DNA of 13,734 nucleotides, taken from NCBI GenBank assembly GCA_003644275.1, contig QNBY01000010.1:1-13734 (forward strand). The letters run 5' to 3'. Both the position numbers and the translations under genes were made by a program. The notes under the pieces are model-generated. The model was not told the DNA's origin and searched no databases. It worked only from the letters and a program-made list of their open reading frames with translations. The stretch is from Planctomycetota bacterium (lineage in GTDB: Bacteria > Planctomycetota > B143-G9). This document shows positions 7,203-13,734 of the stretch, one piece after another (the stretch's first letter is position 1; the number at the start of each line of letters is the position of its first letter).

Positions 7203-8543
7203 ATGAGCGATGAAACCGGCGGGCGCATCCGCCTGTTTTCAGGGGCGGCGAAGGGCGCGGCGGCGTTGCTTCTGGCGGCGCCGCTGGCCTATTCCGTGAA
7301 CCTCGGGCTGGTGAAGCACAAGGGGCTTCCGGCGGGGCCGTACCTGACCCTCGCCGACCTCGTCGCGGCGGCGCTGCTCGTGCTGCTCGCCGTCGCCGCC
7401 CTGCGCGGGGGCAGGCCCAGGCTGTTGAGGATGCCTCCCCTCCCTGCGGTGCTGCTCGTGCTCTGGTGCCTCACCGGGCCGTTGAGGACGGACCCGGACG
7501 TGCCGGTGGGGACGGCGGCCATGTTCAAGGAGGTCGTCCAGCTCTTCGAGTACCTCGCCGCGGGCTTCTTCGTGTTCGCCACCGCCATGCACGACCGCAG
7601 GACGACGGGGCTCATGTTCGACGCCCTGGGCGTCTCGCTGACCGCCGTCGCCGTCCTGGCGCTGGTGCAGTACTTCGATCCGGGCGTGACCGACTTCATG
7701 GTGAGGGGCACCTTCGGCGACAACAGCGCCATGTCGGCCTTCCTCGCGGTGGGGCTCCCGCTGTTCGCCGCCTCGGCCTTCACGGCGGGTTCGCGGTTCC
7801 GCCGGGTGTGGGCCGTGGCGCTCGCGGCGGCGGTGTTCTGCGTCGTCCTAAACGGCTGGCTGTTCGCGGCGGCGTTCATGGGCATGGGCCTTCTGTTCTC
7901 CCTGCGCGGGCCCGCCGTCGGGCTGCTGGGGACCGCCGCGCTCGTCGCCGCCTGCGCCCTCGCCTTCTCGGTCCTGCCGCGGGACAACGCCGCGCGGCTG
8001 TGGGAGACCGCCTCCATATACCACCGCGACGACACCGGCATGGTGCCGCCGGACTGGGGGCGCAAGGCCTTCGTGGTGTCCGCGAGGGTTCGCAACTGGC
8101 AGGCCGCCTCGCTCGCGGCCCGGCGTAGGCCCCTCGTGGGCTACGGGCCTTCGGCGTACTCGAACGCGGTGCGGCCGGAGTTCTACTTCGACCCGAAGTT
8201 CCCCGCCTCCACGGCGGACCCGGCGGCCTACGACATACACGTGGACGAGCCTTCGTCCTTCTCCACCTACCTCGTGCTGCTGGTGGAGGAAGGGCTGGTG
8301 GGGCTGCTGCTGTTCCTGCTGCTGCTGGCCTCGGGAGTCCGGTGGGCGGCGCGCGCCGCGGCGGCGGGCGGCACGGTGGGGCTCGCGGGGAGCGGCGCTC
8401 TCGGCTCGCTGGCGGCGGCGTTCGTGGCGGGACAGTTCACGAACCTGCTGGACAGGGGCGTGGCGTTCCTGCTGGCGTTCGTGCTGGCGGCGGCGTTCGT
8501 GCTGTACGAGTACGCGGAGGGCTTCAGGGAGGAAGGTCGGTAA
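7203..8543 (+). CDS. O-antigen ligase/polymerase-like multi-pass membrane protein, 446 residues
   Basis: Probably an inner-membrane glycosyl-transfer protein of the Wzy_C/WaaL superfamily, which polymerises surface polysaccharide or transfers a lipid-linked glycan to lipid A or to protein (PglL/PilO types). About 10-12 hydrophobic segments are visible. The large extracytoplasmic loop (about residues 266-354) has the family pattern: an Arg-rich RVRNWQAASLAARRRP, then LVGYGPSAYSNAV, then a His (YDIHVDEPSS), then YLVLLVEEGLVGLLLF. The frame is open back to 7023, but ATG 7203 is chosen because it follows the TATAAT box and an AAAGGT ribosome binding site. The upstream part would overlap pgi and reads as non-coding. 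It lies 78 bp before a pilus-type ATPase gene, which raises the possibility of pilin glycosylation. Its substrate is not determinable here. Confidence 0.8.
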   Translation: MSDETGGRIRLFSGAAKGAAALLLAAPLAYSVNLGLVKHKGLPAGPYLTLADLVAAALLVLLAVAALRGGRPRLLRMPPLPAVLLVLWCLTGPLRTDPDVPVGTAAMFKEVVQLFEYLAAGFFVFATAMHDRRTTGLMFDALGVSLTAVAVLALVQYFDPGVTDFMVRGTFGDNSAMSAFLAVGLPLFAASAFTAGSRFRRVWAVALAAAVFCVVLNGWLFAAAFMGMGLLFSLRGPAVGLLGTAALVAACALAFSVLPRDNAARLWETASIYHRDDTGMVPPDWGRKAFVVSARVRNWQAASLAARRRPLVGYGPSAYSNAVRPEFYFDPKFPASTADPAAYDIHVDEPSSFSTYLVLLVEEGLVGLLLFLLLLASGVRWAARAAAAGGTVGLAGSGALGSLAAAFVAGQFTNLLDRGVAFLLAFVLAAAFVLYEYAEGFREEGR

Positions 8544-8576
8544 GAGGAACCGGCCGGCGGGCGGCACGTCGAACAT

Positions 8577-8598
8577 TTGTCCTGCCGGAACCGGACAA
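8577..8598. repeat. Inverted repeat TTGTCC-N10-GGACAA upstream of the first PilB-type gene
   Basis: TTGTCC (8577-8582) and GGACAA (8593-8598) form a perfect 6-bp dyad about 24 bp before ATG 8622, in the 78-bp gap after the ligase gene. It could be an operator or an RNA hairpin near the ribosome binding site. No T-tract follows, so a terminator is unlikely. Confidence 0.3.
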
Positions 8599-8621
8599 TT
8601 GACAGCGAAGGGACACGCGCG

Positions 8622-10328
8622 ATGGAGACACGCAAACTGCTCGGCGAGATAATGCTGGAGTTCGGCTTCGTCACCGAGAGGCAGCTCAACGAGGCCCTCC
8701 AGCGCCAGCAAAGGGAAAACGAGGGCCGCAAGCAAGGCGCAGTGATGATAGAGCTCGACTACGCCACCGACGCCGAGGTCACGCGCGCGCTGGCGAGGCA
8801 GTTCAACCTGGAGATGGTGTTCATAGACGACCTGAAGATAAACCAGGCCGTCATAGACAAGGTGCCCGGCGAGCTGGCCAAGACCCACAACATAATGCCG
8901 GTGGACTACAGCTCCGGCGTGCTGACGGTGGCCATGGGCGACCCGCTGGACCTGGACTCCCTGGACAAGATAAGCTTCGTCGTGAACGCGCAGGTGGAGT
9001 GCGTGCTGGCGAGGCCCGGCGGCATACGGGACGCCATCGCCAACTACTACGGCCTCGCCGAGCAGGAGCTCATCGAGCGCATGAAGGCCGACACCGCCGC
9101 CGGGGTTGAGATAACCACGCGGGGCATGGACGACCTGGAGATGATGGAGGGGGACGACGACGACGCCCCCATAATCCGCTACGTCACCAGCATGATAACC
9201 GAGGCCATGCGGTCGCGCGCCTCGGACATCCACGTCGAGCCCATGCCCGACCGGGTGAGGGTGCGCTACAGGGTGGACGGGATATGCTTCGAGGCCCGCA
9301 CCATTCCGAAACGCCTCCAGGGTCCCATAATCTCCCGCATAAAGATAATGTCCGGCATGGACATAGCGGAGAAGCGCAAGCCGCAGGACGGCAGGATAAA
9401 GATAAAACTGCTGAACCGCGACATAGACATACGCGTCTCGGTGCTTCCCGCCACCCAGGGCGAGAGCGTGGTGATGCGAATACTGGACAAGGAGACGCTG
9501 CTCTTGGGCCTCGAACAGCTCGGCTTCCACCAGTCGGATTTCGAGACGTTCTCGAAGCTCATCAAGCGGCCGAACGGGATAATCCTCGTCACCGGCCCGA
9601 CGGGCTCGGGAAAGACCACCACGCTGTACGCGGCCCTGAACACGCTGAACCGGCCCGACAAGAAGATAATCACCGCCGAGAACCCGGTGGAGTACCACAT
9701 CGACGGTATAAACCAGTGCAACGTGCACCCGAAGATAGGGTTCACCTTCGCCAGGATAATCAGGGCCATGATGCGCCAGGCCCCGAACATAATCCTGGTG
9801 GGCGAGATACGCGACCTCGAGACGGCGGAGATAGCGATACAGGCGGCGCTCACCGGGCACCTGGTGTTATCCACGCTGCACACGAACGACGCGCCGTCCG
9901 CCATAACGCGCCTCATAGACATAGGGGTGAAGCCGTTCCTCGTGTCGTCCTCCATACAGGCGGTGATGGCCCAGAGGCTCGTGAGGAAGATATGCCCCGA
10001 CTGCAAGGAACCCTACGAGCCCGAGTACGGGAAGCTGCTCGCGGTGGGCATGACCCGCAAGGAGATAGAGTCCACCACCTTCTACCACGGGGCGGGATGC
10101 CGTTCCTGCAAGAACACGGGCTACCGCGGCCGGATAGGCATATTCGAGCTGATGGTGATGAGCCACACTTTGAGGGAGCTCGCCTTCAGCGGCGCCACCA
10201 CGGACAGGATAAGGGAACAGGCGATAAACGACGGCATGCACACGCTGGTGAGGGACGGCATAAGGAAGATCGTGGCCGGCATCACCACGGTGGACGAGGT
10301 GCTCAGGGCGGCGAGGACCGTCGAATGA
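8622..10328 (+). CDS. PilB/GspE-family assembly (extension) ATPase, 568 residues (first copy)
   Basis: Hexameric cytoplasmic ATPase expected to power pilin or pseudopilin polymerisation in a type IV pilus or type II secretion machine. An N-terminal MshEN domain (LLGEIMLEFGFVTERQL, residues 6-22) is followed by the N2 domain (ASDIHVEPMPDRVRVRYRVD). Then come Walker A GPTGSGKTTTLY (about 325-336), the Asp-box Glu region TAENPVEYH, Walker B IILVGEIRDLET (about 390), the His box TGHLVLSTLHTND, and a zinc-binding Cys4 module (Cys458, 461, 493, 496). ATG 8622 is preceded by GAAGGGA at 8-nt spacing. An in-frame ATG at 8577 falls inside the inverted repeat and has no ribosome binding site. The second MshEN half-motif is degenerate. 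PilB versus GspE cannot be decided, but the neighbouring pilT favours a pilus role. Confidence 0.93.
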   Translation: METRKLLGEIMLEFGFVTERQLNEALQRQQRENEGRKQGAVMIELDYATDAEVTRALARQFNLEMVFIDDLKINQAVIDKVPGELAKTHNIMPVDYSSGVLTVAMGDPLDLDSLDKISFVVNAQVECVLARPGGIRDAIANYYGLAEQELIERMKADTAAGVEITTRGMDDLEMMEGDDDDAPIIRYVTSMITEAMRSRASDIHVEPMPDRVRVRYRVDGICFEARTIPKRLQGPIISRIKIMSGMDIAEKRKPQDGRIKIKLLNRDIDIRVSVLPATQGESVVMRILDKETLLLGLEQLGFHQSDFETFSKLIKRPNGIILVTGPTGSGKTTTLYAALNTLNRPDKKIITAENPVEYHIDGINQCNVHPKIGFTFARIIRAMMRQAPNIILVGEIRDLETAEIAIQAALTGHLVLSTLHTNDAPSAITRLIDIGVKPFLVSSSIQAVMAQRLVRKICPDCKEPYEPEYGKLLAVGMTRKEIESTTFYHGAGCRSCKNTGYRGRIGIFELMVMSHTLRELAFSGATTDRIREQAINDGMHTLVRDGIRKIVAGITTVDEVLRAARTVE

Positions 10329-10339
10329 ACCGTCCCTCT

Positions 10340-10392
10340 CCCGCTTCTTCTCATACTTATTTTGAAAGTCTTCGAAGTAGGAGAAGGGCGGG
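10340..10392 (+). repeat. Long imperfect hairpin downstream of the first PilB-type gene
   Basis: The paired segments are CCCGC/GCGGG (10340-10344, 10388-10392), CTTCTC/GAGAAG (10347-10352, 10381-10386) and TACTT/AAGTA (10354-10358, 10375-10379). That gives 16 pairs with two small interruptions and a 16-nt loop. It starts 12 nt after the stop codon, where a terminator would sit, but no U-tract follows (AAGGCTTT). It may be a transcript-end or RNA-stabilising structure. Confidence 0.5.
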
Positions 10393-10461
10393 AAGGCTTT
10401 GCAGGAAGCGCGTGGAAAACTTCGCAACCGTCGTTCTTGACTGGACTTGTGAATCGCATCC

Positions 10462-10619
10462 TTCCTACATCTCCGTGAAGGATGAGTGCAGGAAAACCGC
10501 GGCGCCTGTAGGTTTCGGAAAATCCTTTCCTACACCGCAGAACGGGGCGGAAGGTAACGGAATGAGAATCCTACACGAATTCACCGCAACCGACACACTT
10601 CCTTCACGGTGTGTAGGAA
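10462..10619. repeat. REP-like inverted repeat pair with scattered TCCTACA copies
   Basis: TTCCTACA-tct-CCGTGAAGG (10462-10481) recurs inverted as CCTTCACGG-tg-TGTAGGAA (10601-10619), identical apart from the 2-3 bases between the two blocks. Further copies of the CCTACA core lie at 10529-10534 and 10570-10575, and its complement TGTAGG at 10507-10512. Each outer copy has a CCTACA...TGTAGG dyad of about 48 bp (10464-10512 and 10570-10617). A perfect GGAAA-ATCC-TTTCC hairpin sits at 10517-10530. The layout resembles paired extragenic palindromes. Confidence 0.55.
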
Positions 10620-10696
10620 TCATTGTTGATAACTCACTCAACGCCTTGAACTGCAAGGATTTGCGTTCCGGAGCGCTTCCGCCGCACCGCGGGTGC

Positions 10697-10750
10697 GTCA
10701 AAACGACAAGCGGGCGGGGCCGGCGGGAACGTGTCGAAACGACACACGGG
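10697..10750 (+). repeat. 18-bp direct repeat, 36-bp period, upstream of pilT
   Basis: GTCAAAACGACAAGCGGG (10697-10714) and GTCGAAACGACACACGGG (10733-10750) match at 15 of 18 positions and are separated by 18 GC-rich bases. The second copy ends 8 bp before ATG 10759 and its terminal GGG forms part of the ribosome binding site. Possible paired binding sites for a regulator, or a small local duplication. Confidence 0.45.
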
Positions 10751-10758
10751 AGAGCACC

Positions 10759-11847
10759 ATGGGCTATTCGCTGAACAAGCTGCTCGATCTGGTCATCGAG
10801 GAGAACGCGTCCGACCTCCATCTCATAGTGGGGCGCGAGCCGGTCGTGAGGCTTCACGGCAGGCTGATGCCGGCGGGATCGGCGCTGCTCACCGCCGCCG
10901 ATACCCGGGCGATGGTGGAGCAGATCTGCTCGGAGCACAAGAGGAAGTGCTTCAGCGAGGAGGGCGGAGCGGAGTTCTCGTTCTCGTACAACGGGAAGGC
11001 GCGCTTCCGCGTCTCGGTGTACAAGGAGAGGGGCAATCCGGCGCTGGCGATACGCCTCATTCCGTCGCGGATAATGTCGCTCGACGAGATCGGCCTTCCG
11101 TCGAGCTTCAAGAAGCTGCTGGAGCGGCCGCGCGGGCTGATACTCGTCACGGGGCCGACGGGCTGCGGCAAGACCACCACGCTGGCGGCGATGATAGACC
11201 ACATAAACACGAATTTCGGGCACCACATACTCACCATCGAGGACCCGATAGAGTACTACCACCACCACAAGAACTCCATAATCACGCAGCGGCAGGTCGG
11301 GGAGGACGTGGGCACCTTCCACGAGGCAATAGTGAAGGGGCTCAGGCAGGATCCCGACGTAATCATGGTGGGCGAGATGAGGGACCTCGAGACGATGGGC
11401 GCGGCCATAACGGCGGCGGAGACGGGGCATCTCGTCTTCGGCACGCTGCACACCATCGGGGCCGCCACCACCATAACGAGGATAATAGACGCCTTCCCGC
11501 CCGACCAGCAGGACCAGGTGAGGACGCAGCTCTCGCTGTCGCTCGTGGCTGTGGTGACGCAGCAGTTGCTTCCCAACCGGGACGGCACGGGGAGGCACGC
11601 GGCGTTCGAGATACTGGTGGTCACGAACGCGGTGAGCCACCTCATACGCGAGAACAAGATATTCCGCGTGGACTCCGTGATCCAGACCGGGCGGCAGCTC
11701 GGCATGACGCTGCTGGACGACTCGATATACGAGCTGTACGCCGCGGGCAAGATAAGCGAGGAGACGGCGATCCTGCGCGCGCAGGATCAGGACGGAATGA
11801 GGAAGAAGATATACGGCGGGTTCGAGGCCGGCCGCAAGAGAAGGTAG
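10759..11847 (+). CDS. pilT: Type IV pilus retraction ATPase PilT, 362 residues
   Basis: Hexameric cytoplasmic ATPase that depolymerises type IV pili, giving retraction, twitching motility and often DNA uptake. The N-terminal PAS-like domain begins with LLDLVIEENASDLHLIVG. Walker A GPTGCGKTTTLAAM lies at about residues 132-145, the Asp-box region TIEDPIEYYH follows, then Walker B VIMVGEMRDLET (about 201) and the His box TGHLVFGTLHT. PilT-type signatures are clear: ITRIIDAFPPDQQDQVRTQL, LVAVVTQQLLP and the C-terminal SHLIRENKI (equivalent of the AIRNLIRE motif needed for retraction). There is no MshEN domain or Cys4 zinc module, which separates it from the PilB-type neighbours. ATG 10759 has GGGAGAG at 4-nt spacing. 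The second PilB-type gene starts 12 bp after its stop, so the two are very likely co-transcribed. Confidence 0.96.
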   Translation: MGYSLNKLLDLVIEENASDLHLIVGREPVVRLHGRLMPAGSALLTAADTRAMVEQICSEHKRKCFSEEGGAEFSFSYNGKARFRVSVYKERGNPALAIRLIPSRIMSLDEIGLPSSFKKLLERPRGLILVTGPTGCGKTTTLAAMIDHINTNFGHHILTIEDPIEYYHHHKNSIITQRQVGEDVGTFHEAIVKGLRQDPDVIMVGEMRDLETMGAAITAAETGHLVFGTLHTIGAATTITRIIDAFPPDQQDQVRTQLSLSLVAVVTQQLLPNRDGTGRHAAFEILVVTNAVSHLIRENKIFRVDSVIQTGRQLGMTLLDDSIYELYAAGKISEETAILRAQDQDGMRKKIYGGFEAGRKRR

Positions 11848-11859
11848 AGGGCGCAGGAG

Positions 11860-13569
11860 ATGGCGAAACTCGTCAAGAAGCTGGGAGAGATACTCGTAGA
11901 TCTGGGCAGGGTGAAGCCCGAGGACGTCAAGAGGGCGCTCGCGATACAGGACGAGCGGGGCGGCGCGATAGGCGAGATACTCGTCTCGATGGGTGCCTGC
12001 ACGCGGGCGGACGTCCACTACGCTCTCGGCATACAGCAGGGCATGGAGGTGGTGGACCTTCGGACGGCGGACGTCCCCGCCGAGGCGCTCGAGAAGGTGC
12101 CGAAATCGGTGGCGGAGATATACCGCATCGTGCCGCTCGGCTTCGATTCGGACGGCGTGTTCACCGTCGCCATGGCCGACCCGCAGAACCTGCACATACT
12201 CGACGACCTGCGGTTCATGCTCAACTGCGAGGTGAAGGGCGCGGTGAGCAGCGAGAAGGAAGTGATGGAGGCCATCGAGCGGCTCTACGGCAGCGAGGGC
12301 GAGACGCTCGAAGACATCATCGCGGCCATAAGCAACGCCGAGGGGCTGGACTTCGACGACGCCGAGTCCATAGACCTCGAGACGCTCCAGAAGGCGGCGG
12401 GACAGCGGCCGATAATCGAGTTTCTGAACCTCATACTGCTCCAGGCGATAAAGGCCCGCGCGTCCGACATACACTTCGAGCCGTTCGAGAGGGAGTTCAA
12501 GGTGCGCTACAGGGTGGACGGCATACTGTACGAGATGACGCCGCCGCCGAAGCACCTCGCGCTTCCCATCACCTCGCGCATAAAGGTCATGGCGAACCTG
12601 GACATTTCCGAGCGGCGGCTCCCGCAGGACGGCAGGATAGACCTCGTGGTGGGCGGCAACCCGGTGGACCTGCGCGTATCCACCCTGCCCACCATCTTCG
12701 GCGAGAGCGTGGTGATGCGCGTGCTGGACCGCTCCGTCATCTCGCTGGACCTGGAGGAAGTGGGCTTCTCGGAGGCGGAGCTGGAGTCGTTCAGGAGGCT
12801 CATCAAGCGGCCGCACGGGATAGTGCTGGTCACCGGCCCGACGGGCTCGGGAAAGACCACCACGCTGTACTCCGCGCTGAACGAGCTGAACTCGGTGGAG
12901 GTGAAGATAATCACCACCGAGGACCCGGTGGAGTACGAGATAGAGGGCCTCATCCAGATACCCATCAATCCCGACATAGGGGTCACGTTCGCGAGCTGCC
13001 TGCGCTCCATCCTGCGGCACGACCCGGACATAATACTCGTGGGCGAGATACGCGACCTCGAGACGGCGGAGATAGCCATCGAGGCCTCGCTCACCGGGCA
13101 CCTGGTGTTCTCCACGCTGCACACGAACGACGCCCCCACGGCGATAACGCGACTGATTGACCTGGGCGTGGAGCCGTTCCTCATCTCGGCCACGCTGGAG
13201 GCGGTGATAGCGCAGAGGCTCGTGAGGAAGATATGCCCGCGCTGCAAGACGCCCTACACGCCGACGCCGGAGATGCTGATGGAGCTCGGGCTCAAGCCGG
13301 ACGAGGTGGAAGGCAGGCAGTTCTACTACGGCAAGGGTTGCGAGTTCTGCAACCACACGGGCTACAAGGGCCGGACGGCGATATTCGAGACGATGATGAT
13401 GAACCGCGAGCTGCGCGAGCTCGTGGCCGCCTCCAAGCCCACCGAGGTAATACGGGCCAAGGCGCTCGAATACGGCATGCACACGCTGCGCGAGGCCGGT
13501 ATCATAAAGATATTCGACGGCATCACCACCATCGAGGAGGTGGTGCGCGAGACGCTTCTCGAATGGTAA
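11860..13569 (+). CDS. PilB/GspE-family assembly (extension) ATPase, 569 residues (second copy)
   Basis: Same architecture as the copy at 8622. The MshEN domain has two good half-motifs (KLGEILVDLGRVKPEDV at residues 7-21, and IGEILVSMGACTRADV near 37-52), the pattern that binds cyclic-di-GMP in some family members. The N2 domain has ASDIHFEPFEREFKVRYRVD. Walker A GPTGSGKTTTLY lies at about residue 326, then TTEDPVEYE, Walker B IILVGEIRDLET, the His box TGHLVFSTLHTND, and zinc cysteines 459, 462, 494 and 497. ATG 11860 follows AGAGGG at about 8 nt. The gene is packed 12 bp behind pilT and 14 bp before the next ORF. Its closeness to pilT suggests it may be the extension partner (PilB), with the first copy serving a second filament or a secretion system; that division is inference. 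Confidence 0.94.
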   Translation: MAKLVKKLGEILVDLGRVKPEDVKRALAIQDERGGAIGEILVSMGACTRADVHYALGIQQGMEVVDLRTADVPAEALEKVPKSVAEIYRIVPLGFDSDGVFTVAMADPQNLHILDDLRFMLNCEVKGAVSSEKEVMEAIERLYGSEGETLEDIIAAISNAEGLDFDDAESIDLETLQKAAGQRPIIEFLNLILLQAIKARASDIHFEPFEREFKVRYRVDGILYEMTPPPKHLALPITSRIKVMANLDISERRLPQDGRIDLVVGGNPVDLRVSTLPTIFGESVVMRVLDRSVISLDLEEVGFSEAELESFRRLIKRPHGIVLVTGPTGSGKTTTLYSALNELNSVEVKIITTEDPVEYEIEGLIQIPINPDIGVTFASCLRSILRHDPDIILVGEIRDLETAEIAIEASLTGHLVFSTLHTNDAPTAITRLIDLGVEPFLISATLEAVIAQRLVRKICPRCKTPYTPTPEMLMELGLKPDEVEGRQFYYGKGCEFCNHTGYKGRTAIFETMMMNRELRELVAASKPTEVIRAKALEYGMHTLREAGIIKIFDGITTIEEVVRETLLEW

Positions 13570-13583
13570 CGGGAGGAGAAAAG

Positions 13584-13734
13584 ATGCCGGAAAAACCCAT
13601 GAATCCGCTGCCGTTCGTGGTGGTGATACTGCTGCTTGCGGGCGGGGTCGCGTACCTGTTCGTGAACATGATGAGGGAGAGCCCCCTCGACGTGGTGAGA
13701 AGCTACTACGAGTGCAAGGACTACGACAAGCAGA
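13584..13734 (+). CDS. Small membrane-anchored protein, N-terminal 50 residues (3' end outside window), function unknown
   Basis: ATG 13584 is preceded by GGGAGGAG at 6-nt spacing, and the frame stays open to the window edge. After a short polar start (MPEKPMNPLP) there is one hydrophobic helix (FVVVILLLAGGVAYLFVNMM, about residues 11-30). A polar stretch with ESPLDVVRSYYECKDYDK follows. The topology is that of a single-pass inner-membrane protein with a periplasmic or secreted C-terminal part. It starts 14 bp after the second PilB-type gene and is probably in the same operon, so a pilus or secretion accessory role is possible. I do not recognise the family, and too little is present to decide. 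Confidence 0.75.
   Translation, partial: MPEKPMNPLPFVVVILLLAGGVAYLFVNMMRESPLDVVRSYYECKDYDKQ

Larger units (their letters stand above)
10329..10758. other. 430-bp non-coding gap with several inverted and direct repeats
   Basis: Base composition falls visibly below the flanking genes and no convincing coding frame is present. From left to right it holds a long imperfect hairpin (10340-10392), an inverted pair of an approximately 20-bp element with extra TCCTACA copies (10462-10619), a short GC hairpin (GCACC-GCG-GGTGC, 10684-10696) and an 18-bp direct repeat (10697-10714, 10733-10750) just before pilT. TTGACT at 10437-10442 resembles a -35 box but has no -10 at proper spacing. A promoter for pilT is expected here but not identified. 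Confidence 0.6.

Noticed and set aside
8562..8582. Sigma-54-like GGCACG motif before the first PilB-type gene
   Set aside because: No TTGC element at the required -12 spacing.
8599..8627. Perfect TTGACA -35 box before the first PilB-type gene
   Set aside because: A -10 box at normal spacing would fall on the start codon at 8622, and none is seen there.
10563..10774. Possible 70-codon ORF (ATG 10563, GGAAGGT ribosome binding site) in the gap before pilT
   Set aside because: It runs through the repeats, its codon use (many A/T-ending codons) is unlike all neighbours, and it overlaps the pilT start. The ribosome binding site match is probably chance.
10465..13482. Minus-strand open frame of about 1000 codons opposite pilT and the second PilB-type gene
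   Set aside because: Antisense shadow of two clearly recognised ATPase genes; repetitive Arg/His/Leu/Val composition.

Overview
This is a GC-rich bacterial chromosome segment. It encodes an O-antigen-ligase-type membrane protein and type IV pilus/type II secretion ATPases, which points to a diderm (Gram-negative) bacterium. Isoleucine is very often written ATA, unusual at this GC content. The long FHA/CAP protein carries sequence motifs I associate with Planctomycetota-like and related uncultured phyla. That placement is an inference and I cannot name a genus.

Left part (1-1435): an aldehyde dehydrogenase on the minus strand is cut by the window edge (1-883). A divergent intergenic stretch follows, then a small plus-strand locus (1065-1356). 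It has an excellent ribosome binding site, but its coding signal moves through three frames. A strong hairpin terminator (1382-1407) separates this locus from the convergent genes on its right.

Centre (1436-7075, minus strand; transcription runs right to left): pgi (glucose-6-phosphate isomerase), then an ECF sigma factor, then a 1202-residue protein overlapping the sigma gene by ATGA. The large protein has an anti-sigma-like N-terminus without zinc ligands, two FHA domains, one transmembrane segment, a long helical/TPR-like region and a C-terminal CAP (SCP/PR-1) domain. Sigma factor plus overlapping membrane protein looks like a regulatory pair in which the partner is a phosphothreonine-reading, envelope-spanning protein. 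This is the most unusual element here.

Right part (7076-13734, plus strand): an O-antigen ligase/polymerase-like membrane protein with a TATAAT box upstream, a PilB/GspE-type ATPase, a 430-bp gap carrying inverted and direct repeats, PilT, a second PilB/GspE-type ATPase and the start of a single-pass membrane protein. Two extension-type ATPases flank one retraction ATPase. The two PilB-type genes share long blocks of nucleotide identity, so they may be paralogues kept similar by conversion. Their MshEN domains differ in how well they match the cyclic-di-GMP-binding pattern. The ligase next to the pilus genes may glycosylate pilin or surface polymer.

No tRNA, rRNA, CRISPR array or insertion sequence was recognised.
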